From NCBI GenBank assembly GCA_041396125.1, contig JAWKZG010000002.1, positions 62,001 to 126,000 of the forward strand: a stretch of DNA of 64,000 bases, written 5' to 3'. This document shows positions 19,287 to 27,713 of this stretch, piece after piece. The notes below the pieces were generated by a model that was not told the origin of the DNA, did not search any database, and worked only from the letters and a program-made list of their open reading frames with translations. Both the position numbers and the translations under genes were made by a program. This DNA comes from JAWKZG01 sp041396125 (GTDB lineage Bacteria; Pseudomonadota; Gammaproteobacteria; Competibacterales; Competibacteraceae). Each line of letters opens with the position of its first letter. Position 1 is the first letter of the stretch.

Positions 19287-21878
19287 ATGCGAATGGATAA
19301 ATTAACCAGTAAATTTCAGATCGCGCTCAGCGAAGCGCAAAGCCTTGCTGTCGGGCGCGATCATCAATTCATAGAACCTTTGCACGTGATGGCGACACTG
19401 CTGGATCAGGACAGCGGTACCGTGCGACCGTTGCTGAGTAAGGCGGGTGTCAATGTTAACCTGTTGCGCTCGCAGTTGGGTGAGGCGCTGGACCGCTTGC
19501 CGCAGGTGCAGGGCGTGGCTGGCGATGTGCATATTTCCAATGATCTGGGCCGACTGCTGAATGTGACCGACAAGCTGGCGCAGAGTCGTAAGGATGCGTA
19601 TATCTCATCCGAGCTGTTTTTGCTGGCCGCGCTGGAAGACAAAGGCAAGCTGGGCGACTTGCTGCGCAAAGCCGGTGCCAGCAAAGAGGCGGTCAGTAAA
19701 GCCATTGATGAGATGCGTGGCGGTCAGAATGTGGATGACCCGAATGCCGAGGAACAACGCCAGGCGTTGGAGAAATATACCATTGATCTGACCGAACGGG
19801 CCGAGCAGGGCAAGCTGGACCCCGTGATCGGGCGCGATGACGAAATCCGCCGGGTCACCCAGGTACTGGCACGCCGGACCAAAAACAATCCGGTGCTGAT
19901 CGGCGAGCCGGGGGTGGGTAAAACAGCCATTGTCGAAGGTCTGGCGCAGCGTATTGTGAATGGCGAAGTACCGGAAGGTCTGAAAAACAAACGTTTGCTG
20001 TCTCTGGATATGGCGGCGCTGATTGCCGGGGCAAAATTCCGCGGTGAATTTGAAGAACGCCTGAAAGCCGTCCTGAACGATGTCGCCAAGCAGGAAGGCA
20101 ATATTATTTTATTCATTGATGAGTTGCACACCATGGTTGGCGCGGGTAAAGCCGAAGGTGCCATGGACGCCGGCAATATGCTGAAACCTGCCCTGGCGCG
20201 CGGTGAACTGCATTGTATCGGTGCGACCACGCTGGATGAATACCGTAAATACGTCGAAAAAGACGCCGCGCTGGAACGTCGCTTCCAGAAAGTGCTGGTG
20301 GACGAACCCAGCGTGGAAGATACGATTGCCATTCTACGCGGGCTGAAAGAGCGCTACGAGGTGCACCACGGTGTCGAAATCACTGACCCGGCTATTGTTG
20401 CCGCCAGCGTGCTCTCACACCGCTATATTTCGGATCGACAACTGCCTGATAAAGCGATTGATCTGATTGATGAAGCGGGCAGCCGTATCCGCATGGAAAT
20501 CGACTCCAAACCAGAGTCAATGGATCGGCTGGAACGGCGTTTGATTCAGCTTAAAATCGAGCGTGAGGCGGTTAAGAAAGAAACCGATGACGCGTCCAAA
20601 AAACGCTTGCAGGCTTTGGAACAGGATATTGACAAGATCGAGCGTGAATATGCCGATCTGGAAGAAATCTGGAAGGCTGAAAAAGCCTCTCTGCAGGGTA
20701 ATGCGCATATCAAGGAAGAGCTCGAACGGGCCAGACTGGAGCTGGAAACTGCCCGCCGCGCCAACGATCTGAACCGGATGGCGGAGTTACAGTACGGTCG
20801 TATTCCGGAGCTGGAAAAGCGGCTCAATCAGGCCAGTGTGGCGGAACCGAAAGAACATCATTTATTACGCAATAAAGTGACTGATGAGGAAATCGCCGAG
20901 GTCGTCTCCAAGTGGACCGGTATTCCGGTATCTAAAATGCTGGAAGGCGAACGCGATAAATTACTGCAGATGGAACAGGCTATTGCGCAGCGCGTAGTCG
21001 GTCAGAAGGAAGCGATTGCTGCGGTTTCGAATGCCATTCGCCGCTCGCGGGCCGGTTTGTCGGATCCTAATCGTCCGAACGGTTCATTCCTGTTCCTGGG
21101 GCCGACCGGGGTCGGTAAAACCGAGCTTTGCAAGGCATTGGCCGAGTTCCTGTTCGACACCGAAGAGGCCATGGTGCGGATCGATATGTCGGAGTTTATG
21201 GAAAAGCACTCGGTGGCACGTCTGATCGGTGCACCGCCCGGCTATGTCGGCTATGAGGAAGGCGGTTATCTGACTGAAGCCGTGCGTCGCAAGCCGTACT
21301 CGGTGATTTTGCTGGATGAAGTGGAAAAAGCCCACCCGGATGTGTTCAATGTGCTGCTGCAAGTGCTGGATGATGGCCGCCTGACCGATGGTCAGGGCCG
21401 CACGGTGGATTTTCGCAACAGCGTAATAGTCATGACCTCCAACCTGGGTTCGCAACTCATTCAGGAACTGGCCGGTGAAGAACGGTACGAGCAGATGAAA
21501 AGCGCGGTGATGGAAGTCGTCGGGACGCATTTCCGGCCTGAATTCATCAACCGGGTCGATGAGGTGGTGGTATTCCATCCGCTGGGTCGCGAGCAGATTC
21601 GCTCCATCGCTGATATTCAGATCGGTGGTCTGCGCAAGCGTCTGGCCGACCGCGATATCGGACTGGATATCAATACGGCAGCACTGGACAAGCTGGGCGA
21701 AGCGGGCTTCGATCCGGTCTATGGCGCACGTCCGCTCAAGCGGGCTATCCAGCAGCAGCTGGAAAATCCCTTGGCACAGAAGATTCTGTCTGGCGAATTC
21801 GGCGCAGGCGATACCATCGTAATCGGTACCGATGGCGAGAGCCTGACGTTCCGGCGCGAGGTACGAGCTGCAGCGTAA
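19287..21878 (+). CDS. clpB: ClpB disaggregase
   Basis: Hexameric AAA+ chaperone that, with DnaK, threads and rescues aggregated proteins in the cytosol. The 863-residue length is normal. The N-terminal Clp-N repeats span about 1-150. NBD1 has Walker A GEPGVGKT at 206-213 and Walker B IILFIDELH. The coiled-coil middle domain lies at about 410-525. NBD2 has Walker A GPTGVGKT near 605 and Walker B VILLDEVEKAH. The start MRMDKLTSKF aligns with E. coli ClpB (MRLDRLTNKF). A sigma32-like promoter precedes it and a strong terminator follows, so it is a single-gene heat-shock unit. Confidence 0.98.
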   Translation: MRMDKLTSKFQIALSEAQSLAVGRDHQFIEPLHVMATLLDQDSGTVRPLLSKAGVNVNLLRSQLGEALDRLPQVQGVAGDVHISNDLGRLLNVTDKLAQSRKDAYISSELFLLAALEDKGKLGDLLRKAGASKEAVSKAIDEMRGGQNVDDPNAEEQRQALEKYTIDLTERAEQGKLDPVIGRDDEIRRVTQVLARRTKNNPVLIGEPGVGKTAIVEGLAQRIVNGEVPEGLKNKRLLSLDMAALIAGAKFRGEFEERLKAVLNDVAKQEGNIILFIDELHTMVGAGKAEGAMDAGNMLKPALARGELHCIGATTLDEYRKYVEKDAALERRFQKVLVDEPSVEDTIAILRGLKERYEVHHGVEITDPAIVAASVLSHRYISDRQLPDKAIDLIDEAGSRIRMEIDSKPESMDRLERRLIQLKIEREAVKKETDDASKKRLQALEQDIDKIEREYADLEEIWKAEKASLQGNAHIKEELERARLELETARRANDLNRMAELQYGRIPELEKRLNQASVAEPKEHHLLRNKVTDEEIAEVVSKWTGIPVSKMLEGERDKLLQMEQAIAQRVVGQKEAIAAVSNAIRRSRAGLSDPNRPNGSFLFLGPTGVGKTELCKALAEFLFDTEEAMVRIDMSEFMEKHSVARLIGAPPGYVGYEEGGYLTEAVRRKPYSVILLDEVEKAHPDVFNVLLQVLDDGRLTDGQGRTVDFRNSVIVMTSNLGSQLIQELAGEERYEQMKSAVMEVVGTHFRPEFINRVDEVVVFHPLGREQIRSIADIQIGGLRKRLADRDIGLDINTAALDKLGEAGFDPVYGARPLKRAIQQQLENPLAQKILSGEFGAGDTIVIGTDGESLTFRREVRAAA

Positions 21879-21910
21879 GTGGTCAGTTGATTATTGAGAT
21901 CTGATATTGA

Positions 21911-21933
21911 GGCCCGCTTCGGCGGGCCTTTTT
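21911..21933 (+). terminator. Rho-independent terminator of clpB
   Basis: A perfect 7-bp GC stem, GGCCCGC at 21911 with GCGGGCC at 21922-21928, closes a TTCG tetraloop and is followed by five T. Confidence 0.95.
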
Positions 21934-22372
21934 GTATCTGGGCTATTAGTTTCAGACAGGCAAAAACACGGAGCTAAAAAGGCTGGTGTACGTCCATAAC
22001 GCCTGACTGCCCGTCGTTCAGAGAATAGCTAAAATGCAGTTGATCCTGTTTGGGTACGCGGTATCAACAGATATTGAAACATGCAGAACGTAAGCTCCAA
22101 ATTTCAAAAACCAGAACTTTAAGAAACGGAAACTGAACAGTAAATGAACGCTTGGGCATGGGTTGTCGAACACTGCGGCGGATTTCTGATCATGCGATAA
22201 TACACAGGTGTCGCAAGCGACCCGTCGCCTCTGGTTAGGTTAGTGGTTTAAAGGGTTAAGGATCAGGGGAGTCGTGACCCGATAGATTGTGCGCTTGCGA
22301 CAGTGTGGTTGAAAGCGGCGAGCTTGAAACGCCGCTTATCATTTTATGACATCATTTTTGAGGGATTAAGAC
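21934..22372. other. Long intergenic region between clpB and galU
   Basis: About 440 bp without a protein-coding frame. The first 260 bp show nothing distinctive. The last 170 bp contain the paired structures listed as a candidate RNA. The galU ribosome-binding site (AGGG near 22361) sits at the end. Confidence 0.6.
22209..22345 (+). ncRNA. Candidate structured RNA upstream of galU
   Basis: TGTCGCAAGCG at 22209-22219 is exactly complementary to CGCTTGCGACA at 22292-22302. An inner CCTCTGGTT near 22228 can pair (with wobbles) with GATCAGGGG at 22261-22269. Immediately downstream, AAGCGGCG at 22313-22320 pairs with CGCCGCTT at 22330-22337, followed by ATCATTTT, which resembles a terminator. 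A GATAAT at about 22195 could be its -10 box. It may be a small RNA or a galU leader element; no known family is recognised. Confidence 0.4.
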
Positions 22373-23296
22373 TTGAAGCGTAAAATTACCAAAGCTGTTT
22401 TCCCGGTAGCGGGTTTAGGTACCCGATTTTTACCAGCGACCAAAGCCAGTCCCAAGGAAATGCTGCCGATTGTTGATAAACCGCTGATTCAATATGCTGT
22501 TGAGGAAGCGGTTGCGGCAGGTATTGAAACCATGATCTTCGTTATCGGGCGTACCAAAAACGCAATTGCCGATCACTTTGATAAAGCCTATGAGCTGGAA
22601 GCTGAGCTGGAGGCCCGTGGTAAAACCGAGTGGCTGGAAGTGGTGCAGGGGATTGTGCCGGCGCATGTGGATTGCGTCTACATCCGTCAGGCCGAGGCAC
22701 TGGGTCTGGGACATGCTGTTTTATGCGCTAAATCAGTGGTCGGTGAACAGCCGTTTGCGGTATTGCTGGCGGACGATCTGATTGACGAGCCAGCTGCATC
22801 AGGTGGCAATAGCATGGGCAATGCGCTGCAGCAGATGGTCACGCATTTCACCAAGTACCAGTGTTCGATTCTGGGGGTTGAACGTGTGCCCAAGAGCGAG
22901 ACGCAAAAATACGGTATTGTTAAACCATTGCCCTTTGCCGAACGGATCAGCAATCTGGAAGGGATTGTCGAAAAACCCAAACCCAAAGACGCACCGTCTG
23001 ATCTGGCGGTCGTGGGTCGTTATATTCTGACACCGCGTATTTTCGATTTACTGGCCAATACCCCGCGTGGTGCGGGTAATGAAATTCAACTGACGGATGC
23101 CATCGCTCGTCTGCTGGAGGAAGAACAGGTGTTGGCCTACCAGTTCCAGGGCAAGCGCTATGACTGCGGCAGTAAGTTGGGGTATCTGGTGGCGACAGTC
23201 GAGTACGGCCTCAAACATCCCGAGCTGGGTCAGGAGTTTCGCACATATCTGGAAAGCTTGCAGGGCATGTTGGCGGCTGCGCAGACAGAGAATTAA
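22373..23296 (+). CDS. galU: UTP-glucose-1-phosphate uridylyltransferase
   Basis: Makes UDP-glucose from UTP and glucose 1-phosphate for LPS, glycan and osmolyte synthesis. The nucleotide-binding motif GLGTRFLPATKASPKEMLP lies at about residues 14-32, followed by VDKPLIQYAVEEA. The 307-residue length is typical. The start is TTG 22373 (reading KRKITKAVFPVAG next), supported by an upstream AGGG and the lack of a closer ATG. It precedes glmS and the rml genes on the same strand, so it belongs to a nucleotide-sugar block, but a terminator separates it from glmS. Confidence 0.96.
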   Translation: MKRKITKAVFPVAGLGTRFLPATKASPKEMLPIVDKPLIQYAVEEAVAAGIETMIFVIGRTKNAIADHFDKAYELEAELEARGKTEWLEVVQGIVPAHVDCVYIRQAEALGLGHAVLCAKSVVGEQPFAVLLADDLIDEPAASGGNSMGNALQQMVTHFTKYQCSILGVERVPKSETQKYGIVKPLPFAERISNLEGIVEKPKPKDAPSDLAVVGRYILTPRIFDLLANTPRGAGNEIQLTDAIARLLEEEQVLAYQFQGKRYDCGSKLGYLVATVEYGLKHPELGQEFRTYLESLQGMLAAAQTEN

Positions 23297-23417
23297 ATTT
23301 GCCCTGAGGGCCCTCCAGGCCATGTTATAAGGTGCGTTCCTCGCCGGTCGCGTTGGCCAGCCCGAGTCTGCGCCTGCAGGCAGAGGCATTAATCCGGTAT
23401 CCCGTCCGGTTGACTGA

Positions 23418-23453
23418 GGCTTCACGGTGTTCCCTGTGAAGCCCCTTTATTTT
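23418..23453 (+). terminator. Rho-independent terminator between galU and glmS
   Basis: GGCTTCAC at 23418-23425 pairs with GTGAAGCC at 23436-23443, followed by CCTTTATTTT. It ends only about 15 bp before the glmS start, so it could also act as an attenuator in the glmS leader. Confidence 0.8.
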
Positions 23454-23468
23454 ACGGAGTAATACATC

Positions 23469-25292
23469 ATGTGCGGAATAGTAGGTGCTGTTGCCGAGCG
23501 TAATGTCACGCCAATATTATTGGAAGGACTCAGACGGTTGGAGTATCGAGGCTATGACTCTGCCGGGCTGGCTTTGCTGACAGCGGATAATCAGTTGCAG
23601 CGCATCCGCTCGGTTGGCAAGGTACAGGCGCTGGCTACCGAGGTGGCGCAAAAGCCGGTGCGCGGCGGCCTGGGGATTGCGCATACTCGTTGGGCGACCC
23701 ATGGCGTGCCTAATGAGCGTAATGCCCATCCGCATTTCAGCCAGGATTCGATAGCCCTGGTGCATAACGGCATCATTGAAAATTATCTGGCCTTGCGGGC
23801 CGAGTTGCAGACGCAGGGGTACCCCTTCGATTCCGACACCGATACCGAGGTGGTCGCACATCTGGTGCATTACCATCTGGCCCGCGAGGGGGATCTGCTG
23901 GCAGCCGTACAGCAAACCGTGGCGCAGTTATCGGGTGCCTACAGTCTGGCTGTTATCAGCGCCGCCGAGCCGGGGCGACTCATTGGCGCACGGCAGGGCA
24001 GTCCGCTGGTGGTGGGTATTGGTCTGGAAGAGCATTTTCTGGCCTCCGATACCTATGCTTTACTGCCGGTTACGCAGCGGTTTGTGGTGCTTGAGGAAGG
24101 CGACATGGTCGATCTTCGGCGCACCACGTATACCCTGTATGACCGGCAGGGGCAGCCGGTCGAGCGGCCGCTGTTACAGTCCCAGCAAAGTCATGATGCT
24201 ACCGACAAGGGTCAATACCGGCATTACATGCTGAAGGAAATCTTCGAGCAGCCGCAGGCGATCAGCGATACCCTGGCCGGACGGATACATAACAGTCATG
24301 TGCTGGACAGCAGTTTTGGTCCGCAAGCGCAGGATTTATTCGCGCAAACCCGCGATGTCCTGATTGTGGCCTGCGGCACCAGTTATCATGCCGGCCTGGT
24401 GGCTCGTCACTGGCTGGAATCGCTGGGCGTGCCCTGTCAGGTCGAGATCGCCAGTGAATACCGCTACCGCGACACCGTTACCCGGCCCGGCACGCTGTTT
24501 GTCGGGATTTCCCAATCCGGCGAGACAGCCGATACACTGGCCGCGCTGGGAGAAGCCAAACGGCGCGGTTGTATCGGCTCACTGGCTATTTGTAACGTGG
24601 CTGAAAGCTCGTTGGTGCGAGAGTCTGACGTTACCCTGATGACGCGGGCCGGGCGCGAGATCGGCGTCGCATCGACCAAAGCCTTTACCACGCAGCTGGT
24701 GGTGCTGCGCCTGTTGAGCCTTGCGCTGGCCCGACAGCATGGTCTGAGTGATACGCAGGAGGCCCAACTGGTCGATGAGCTGCAGCAACTGCCGCGAAAA
24801 CTGGAAGATGCGCTGGCCTTGAATGACGCCATTGAAAAACTGGCGGAACGTTTTCTGGACAAACAGCATGCGTTGTTTCTGGGCCGTGGCGGGCAGTATC
24901 CGATTGCGCTGGAAGGTGCCTTGAAACTGAAGGAAATCTCCTATATTCATGCCGAGGCTTATCCGGCCGGAGAGCTCAAACATGGCCCGCTGGCGCTGGT
25001 GGATGAAGACATGCCGGTGATCTGTGTGCTGCCGAATAACAGCCTGATGGAAAAATTACTGTCGAATTTACAGGAAGTGCGCGCCCGTGGCGGCGAGTTG
25101 TTTTTATTTGCGGACGGCTCGGTGCAAGCACCGGAGCATGCCCACACCCTGAGCCTGGACGGGGTGCCTGACTCCATCGCGCCAATTGTTTTTACGGCTC
25201 CGCTGCAATTACTGGCTTACCATGTGGCGGTTTTGAAAGGCACGGATGTCGATCAGCCGCGCAATCTGGCGAAATCGGTTACCGTGGAATAA
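23469..25292 (+). CDS. glmS: Glucosamine-fructose-6-phosphate aminotransferase
   Basis: Converts fructose 6-phosphate and glutamine to glucosamine 6-phosphate, the first step to UDP-GlcNAc for peptidoglycan and LPS. The N-terminal glutaminase begins MCGIVGAVAERN with catalytic Cys-2. Two SIS domains follow, with IVACGTSYHAGLVARHWLE, GISQSGETADTL and GRGGQYPIALEGALKLKE. The C-terminus ends in KSVTVE as usual. The length of 607 residues is close to E. coli GlmS. An ACGGAG ribosome-binding site precedes ATG 23469. No glmU is adjacent. Confidence 0.98.
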   Translation: MCGIVGAVAERNVTPILLEGLRRLEYRGYDSAGLALLTADNQLQRIRSVGKVQALATEVAQKPVRGGLGIAHTRWATHGVPNERNAHPHFSQDSIALVHNGIIENYLALRAELQTQGYPFDSDTDTEVVAHLVHYHLAREGDLLAAVQQTVAQLSGAYSLAVISAAEPGRLIGARQGSPLVVGIGLEEHFLASDTYALLPVTQRFVVLEEGDMVDLRRTTYTLYDRQGQPVERPLLQSQQSHDATDKGQYRHYMLKEIFEQPQAISDTLAGRIHNSHVLDSSFGPQAQDLFAQTRDVLIVACGTSYHAGLVARHWLESLGVPCQVEIASEYRYRDTVTRPGTLFVGISQSGETADTLAALGEAKRRGCIGSLAICNVAESSLVRESDVTLMTRAGREIGVASTKAFTTQLVVLRLLSLALARQHGLSDTQEAQLVDELQQLPRKLEDALALNDAIEKLAERFLDKQHALFLGRGGQYPIALEGALKLKEISYIHAEAYPAGELKHGPLALVDEDMPVICVLPNNSLMEKLLSNLQEVRARGGELFLFADGSVQAPEHAHTLSLDGVPDSIAPIVFTAPLQLLAYHVAVLKGTDVDQPRNLAKSVTVE

Positions 25293-25313
25293 CAAACTAT
25301 CTATGCGATTACA

Positions 25314-26198
25314 ATGACTCATAAAGGAATCATTCTTGCTGGCGGCTCCGGGACGCGGCTGCATCCGCTGACCATGTCCGTTAGCAAGCAGCTCATGCCG
25401 GTGTACGACAAACCGATGATTTATTACCCGCTCAGCACCCTGATGTTGGCGGGTATTCGCGATGTACTAATCATCACAACACCGCAGGATCAGCTGGCTT
25501 TCCAGCAATTACTGGGGGACGGGTCGCACTGGGGCATGGCGCTAAACTATGCCGTGCAACCCAATCCGGATGGTCTGGCGCAGGCGTTTATTATCGGCAA
25601 GACCTTTATTGGCCAGGATCCGGTCTGTCTGATTCTGGGCGATAATATTTTTTACGGGCATGGTTTTGCCGAAATGCTGCAGCGTGCTGTGAGCCATACA
25701 CGGGGCGCTACCGTATTTGCCTATTATGTAAAAGACCCGGAGCGCTATGGGGTGGTGAACTTCGACGTCAACGGCAAAGCTATCGATATCGAGGAAAAAC
25801 CGCAACAGCCCAAGTCACATTATGCCGTGACCGGCTTGTATTTTTACGATAATCAGGTTGTACCCATTGCCGAACAGGTTAAACCGTCGGCCCGCGGTGA
25901 GCTGGAAATCACTGATGTCAACCGGGTCTATCTGGATGACCGCCAGTTACGGGTCGAGTTAATGGGGCGCGGCTATGCCTGGCTGGATACCGGTACCCAC
26001 GAGTCACTGTTGGCGGCGGCCAATTATATTCAGGTAGTCGAGCAACGGCAGGGGTTGAAAATTGCCTGCCCGGAAGAAATCGCCTATCGCAAAGGGTTTA
26101 TTGACGCCGAGCAATTGCAGCGTCTGGCGCAGCCGTTGGCGAAAAGCGGTTACGGGGATTATCTGATGGATTTATTACACCATGGAGGGGCGCGATGA
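25314..26198 (+). CDS. rmlA: Glucose-1-phosphate thymidylyltransferase
   Basis: First enzyme of dTDP-L-rhamnose synthesis, coupling dTTP to glucose 1-phosphate. The N-terminal GGSGTRLHPLT and VSKQLMPVYDKPMIYYPLS are diagnostic, along with ILGDNIFYG and EEKPQQPKS. The 294 residues are full length. It starts 21 bp after glmS and overlaps rmlC by 4 bp, so rmlA-rmlC-rmlD is a tight operon that could include glmS. The second pathway enzyme, RmlB, is not encoded in this window. Confidence 0.97.
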   Translation: MTHKGIILAGGSGTRLHPLTMSVSKQLMPVYDKPMIYYPLSTLMLAGIRDVLIITTPQDQLAFQQLLGDGSHWGMALNYAVQPNPDGLAQAFIIGKTFIGQDPVCLILGDNIFYGHGFAEMLQRAVSHTRGATVFAYYVKDPERYGVVNFDVNGKAIDIEEKPQQPKSHYAVTGLYFYDNQVVPIAEQVKPSARGELEITDVNRVYLDDRQLRVELMGRGYAWLDTGTHESLLAAANYIQVVEQRQGLKIACPEEIAYRKGFIDAEQLQRLAQPLAKSGYGDYLMDLLHHGGAR

Positions 26199-26776
26199 AT
26201 GTCATCAAGACCGCCTTGCCCGGGGTCCTAATCTTTGAGCCAAAGGTGTTTGGCGATGCCCGAGGGTTTTTCGCCGAAACCTACCATGAGCAGCGTTACG
26301 CCGAGTATGGTCTGGAGGTGCGGTTTGTGCAGGACAACCAGTCCCGCTCGCGCTATGGGGTATTGCGCGGTTTGCATTATCAGCTGCAACAGCCCCAGGG
26401 CAAACTGGTGCGGGTCAGTCGCGGCCGGGTTTTCGATGTGGCAGTGGATATCCGGCGTGGTTCACCGCGTTTCGGCCAGTGGGTCGGGGTTGAGCTGGAC
26501 GACGAATCACAGCGCCAGTTATATATTCCGCCGGGTTTTGCACACGGCTTTTGTGTGCTGTCAGAGTGCGCCGATTTCAACTATAAATGCACCGATTATT
26601 ACCATCCGCAGTCTGAACAAGGCATTCTCTGGAATGATCCTGCGCTGGGCATTGAATGGCCATTGCCAGAAGCCAGCGTGCAGATCTCGGATAAAGATGC
26701 CGGGTTGCCAGTCCTGGCGCAGCAGACGCAATTGCCTGAGTATCCATCTGCAAGCCGATCCGGGTATCAAGCATGA
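26195..26776 (+). CDS. rmlC: dTDP-4-dehydrorhamnose 3,5-epimerase
   Basis: A cupin-fold epimerase of 193 residues acting third in dTDP-rhamnose synthesis. Typical segments are FAETYHEQRYAE, VQDNQSRSRYGVLRGLHYQ with the catalytic His, FDVAVDIRRGSP and YIPPGFAHGFCVLSE. The C-terminus (about 178-193) is slightly longer than average. The ATGA overlaps with both rmlA and rmlD indicate translational coupling. Confidence 0.97.
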   Translation: MNVIKTALPGVLIFEPKVFGDARGFFAETYHEQRYAEYGLEVRFVQDNQSRSRYGVLRGLHYQLQQPQGKLVRVSRGRVFDVAVDIRRGSPRFGQWVGVELDDESQRQLYIPPGFAHGFCVLSECADFNYKCTDYYHPQSEQGILWNDPALGIEWPLPEASVQISDKDAGLPVLAQQTQLPEYPSASRSGYQA

Positions 26777-27657
26777 ACATTCTGGTAACGGGCGGGGCTG
26801 GCCAGGTCGGGCGCGAGTTGCAACGTCACGGTATGCTGGCAGGACATGCCCTGCAGGCACTGGATCGCACTGAACTGGATATTACCGATGCGGCGGCGGT
26901 CGCTGCGTGTATCAGCAGTAATACACCGGATCTGGTGATCAACGCCGCAGCCTATACGGCAGTTGACAAAGCCGAACAGAACGCCGAAATGGCGTTTGCA
27001 ATTAACCGCGACGGCGCTGCAAATCTGGCCCGGGCCTGTGCTGCGCAGGCTATTCCGTTGCTGCATATCTCTACCGATTATGTCTTTGATGGACATAAAA
27101 AAACACCTTATCGTGAAGACGATCCGGTTGCTCCTCTAGGGGTGTATGGTGCCAGTAAATGGCAGGGCGAGCAGCAGATCCGGGCCCTCTGCCAGCAGCA
27201 TATTATCCTGCGCACCAGTTGGGTTTTCGGGGCCTGCGGGCAGAACTTTGTCCGCAGTATGCTGCGGCTTGCGCGAGAGCGTGAAGAGTTGAGGGTAGTA
27301 GCCGATCAGCGCGGCTGTCCGACTCCGGCTGGTGCGATTGCCCAGGTGCTATTAAACATCGCCGGACAACTCACGTTCAGCTGCAGTTCAGTTTTCGGCA
27401 CCTACCATTACTGCGGTTCGCCAGCAACCAGCTGGCACGGTTTTGCTGAGGCTGTTGTCGCTGAGGCACGATCTTTGACAGCGCTAACGGTGCAGCGTGT
27501 GGTTCCAATCAGTACCGCTGAGTATCCTACCCCGGCGGCCCGGCCTGCTAATTCGGTATTGGATTGCAGTCGCTTGCAGGATGTTTTCGCTATTCAACCC
27601 AGCGACTGGCGACCTGATCTGCGCGAGACGCTGACAACCTGGTTACGGTCTGTATGA
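26773..27657 (+). CDS. rmlD: dTDP-4-dehydrorhamnose reductase
   Basis: The final reductase of dTDP-rhamnose synthesis. The N-terminal NAD(P)-binding motif TGGAGQVGREL, NAAAYTAVDKAE, STDYVFDG and the catalytic YGASKWQGE (YxxxK) are present. The 294-residue length is normal. It closes the rml operon; the type II secretion gene gspE begins 56 bp later on the same strand. Confidence 0.97.
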   Translation: MNILVTGGAGQVGRELQRHGMLAGHALQALDRTELDITDAAAVAACISSNTPDLVINAAAYTAVDKAEQNAEMAFAINRDGAANLARACAAQAIPLLHISTDYVFDGHKKTPYREDDPVAPLGVYGASKWQGEQQIRALCQQHIILRTSWVFGACGQNFVRSMLRLAREREELRVVADQRGCPTPAGAIAQVLLNIAGQLTFSCSSVFGTYHYCGSPATSWHGFAEAVVAEARSLTALTVQRVVPISTAEYPTPAARPANSVLDCSRLQDVFAIQPSDWRPDLRETLTTWLRSV

Positions 27658-27713
27658 CGGTGATTTCGTAAACGTAGTAATTTTCTCGGCAAAGCACTCC
27701 CAAGGGATTCGAC

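Noticed and set aside
25314..27657. Complete dTDP-rhamnose operon
   Set aside because: rmlB is not in the operon or elsewhere in the window, so the pathway is only three quarters represented here.
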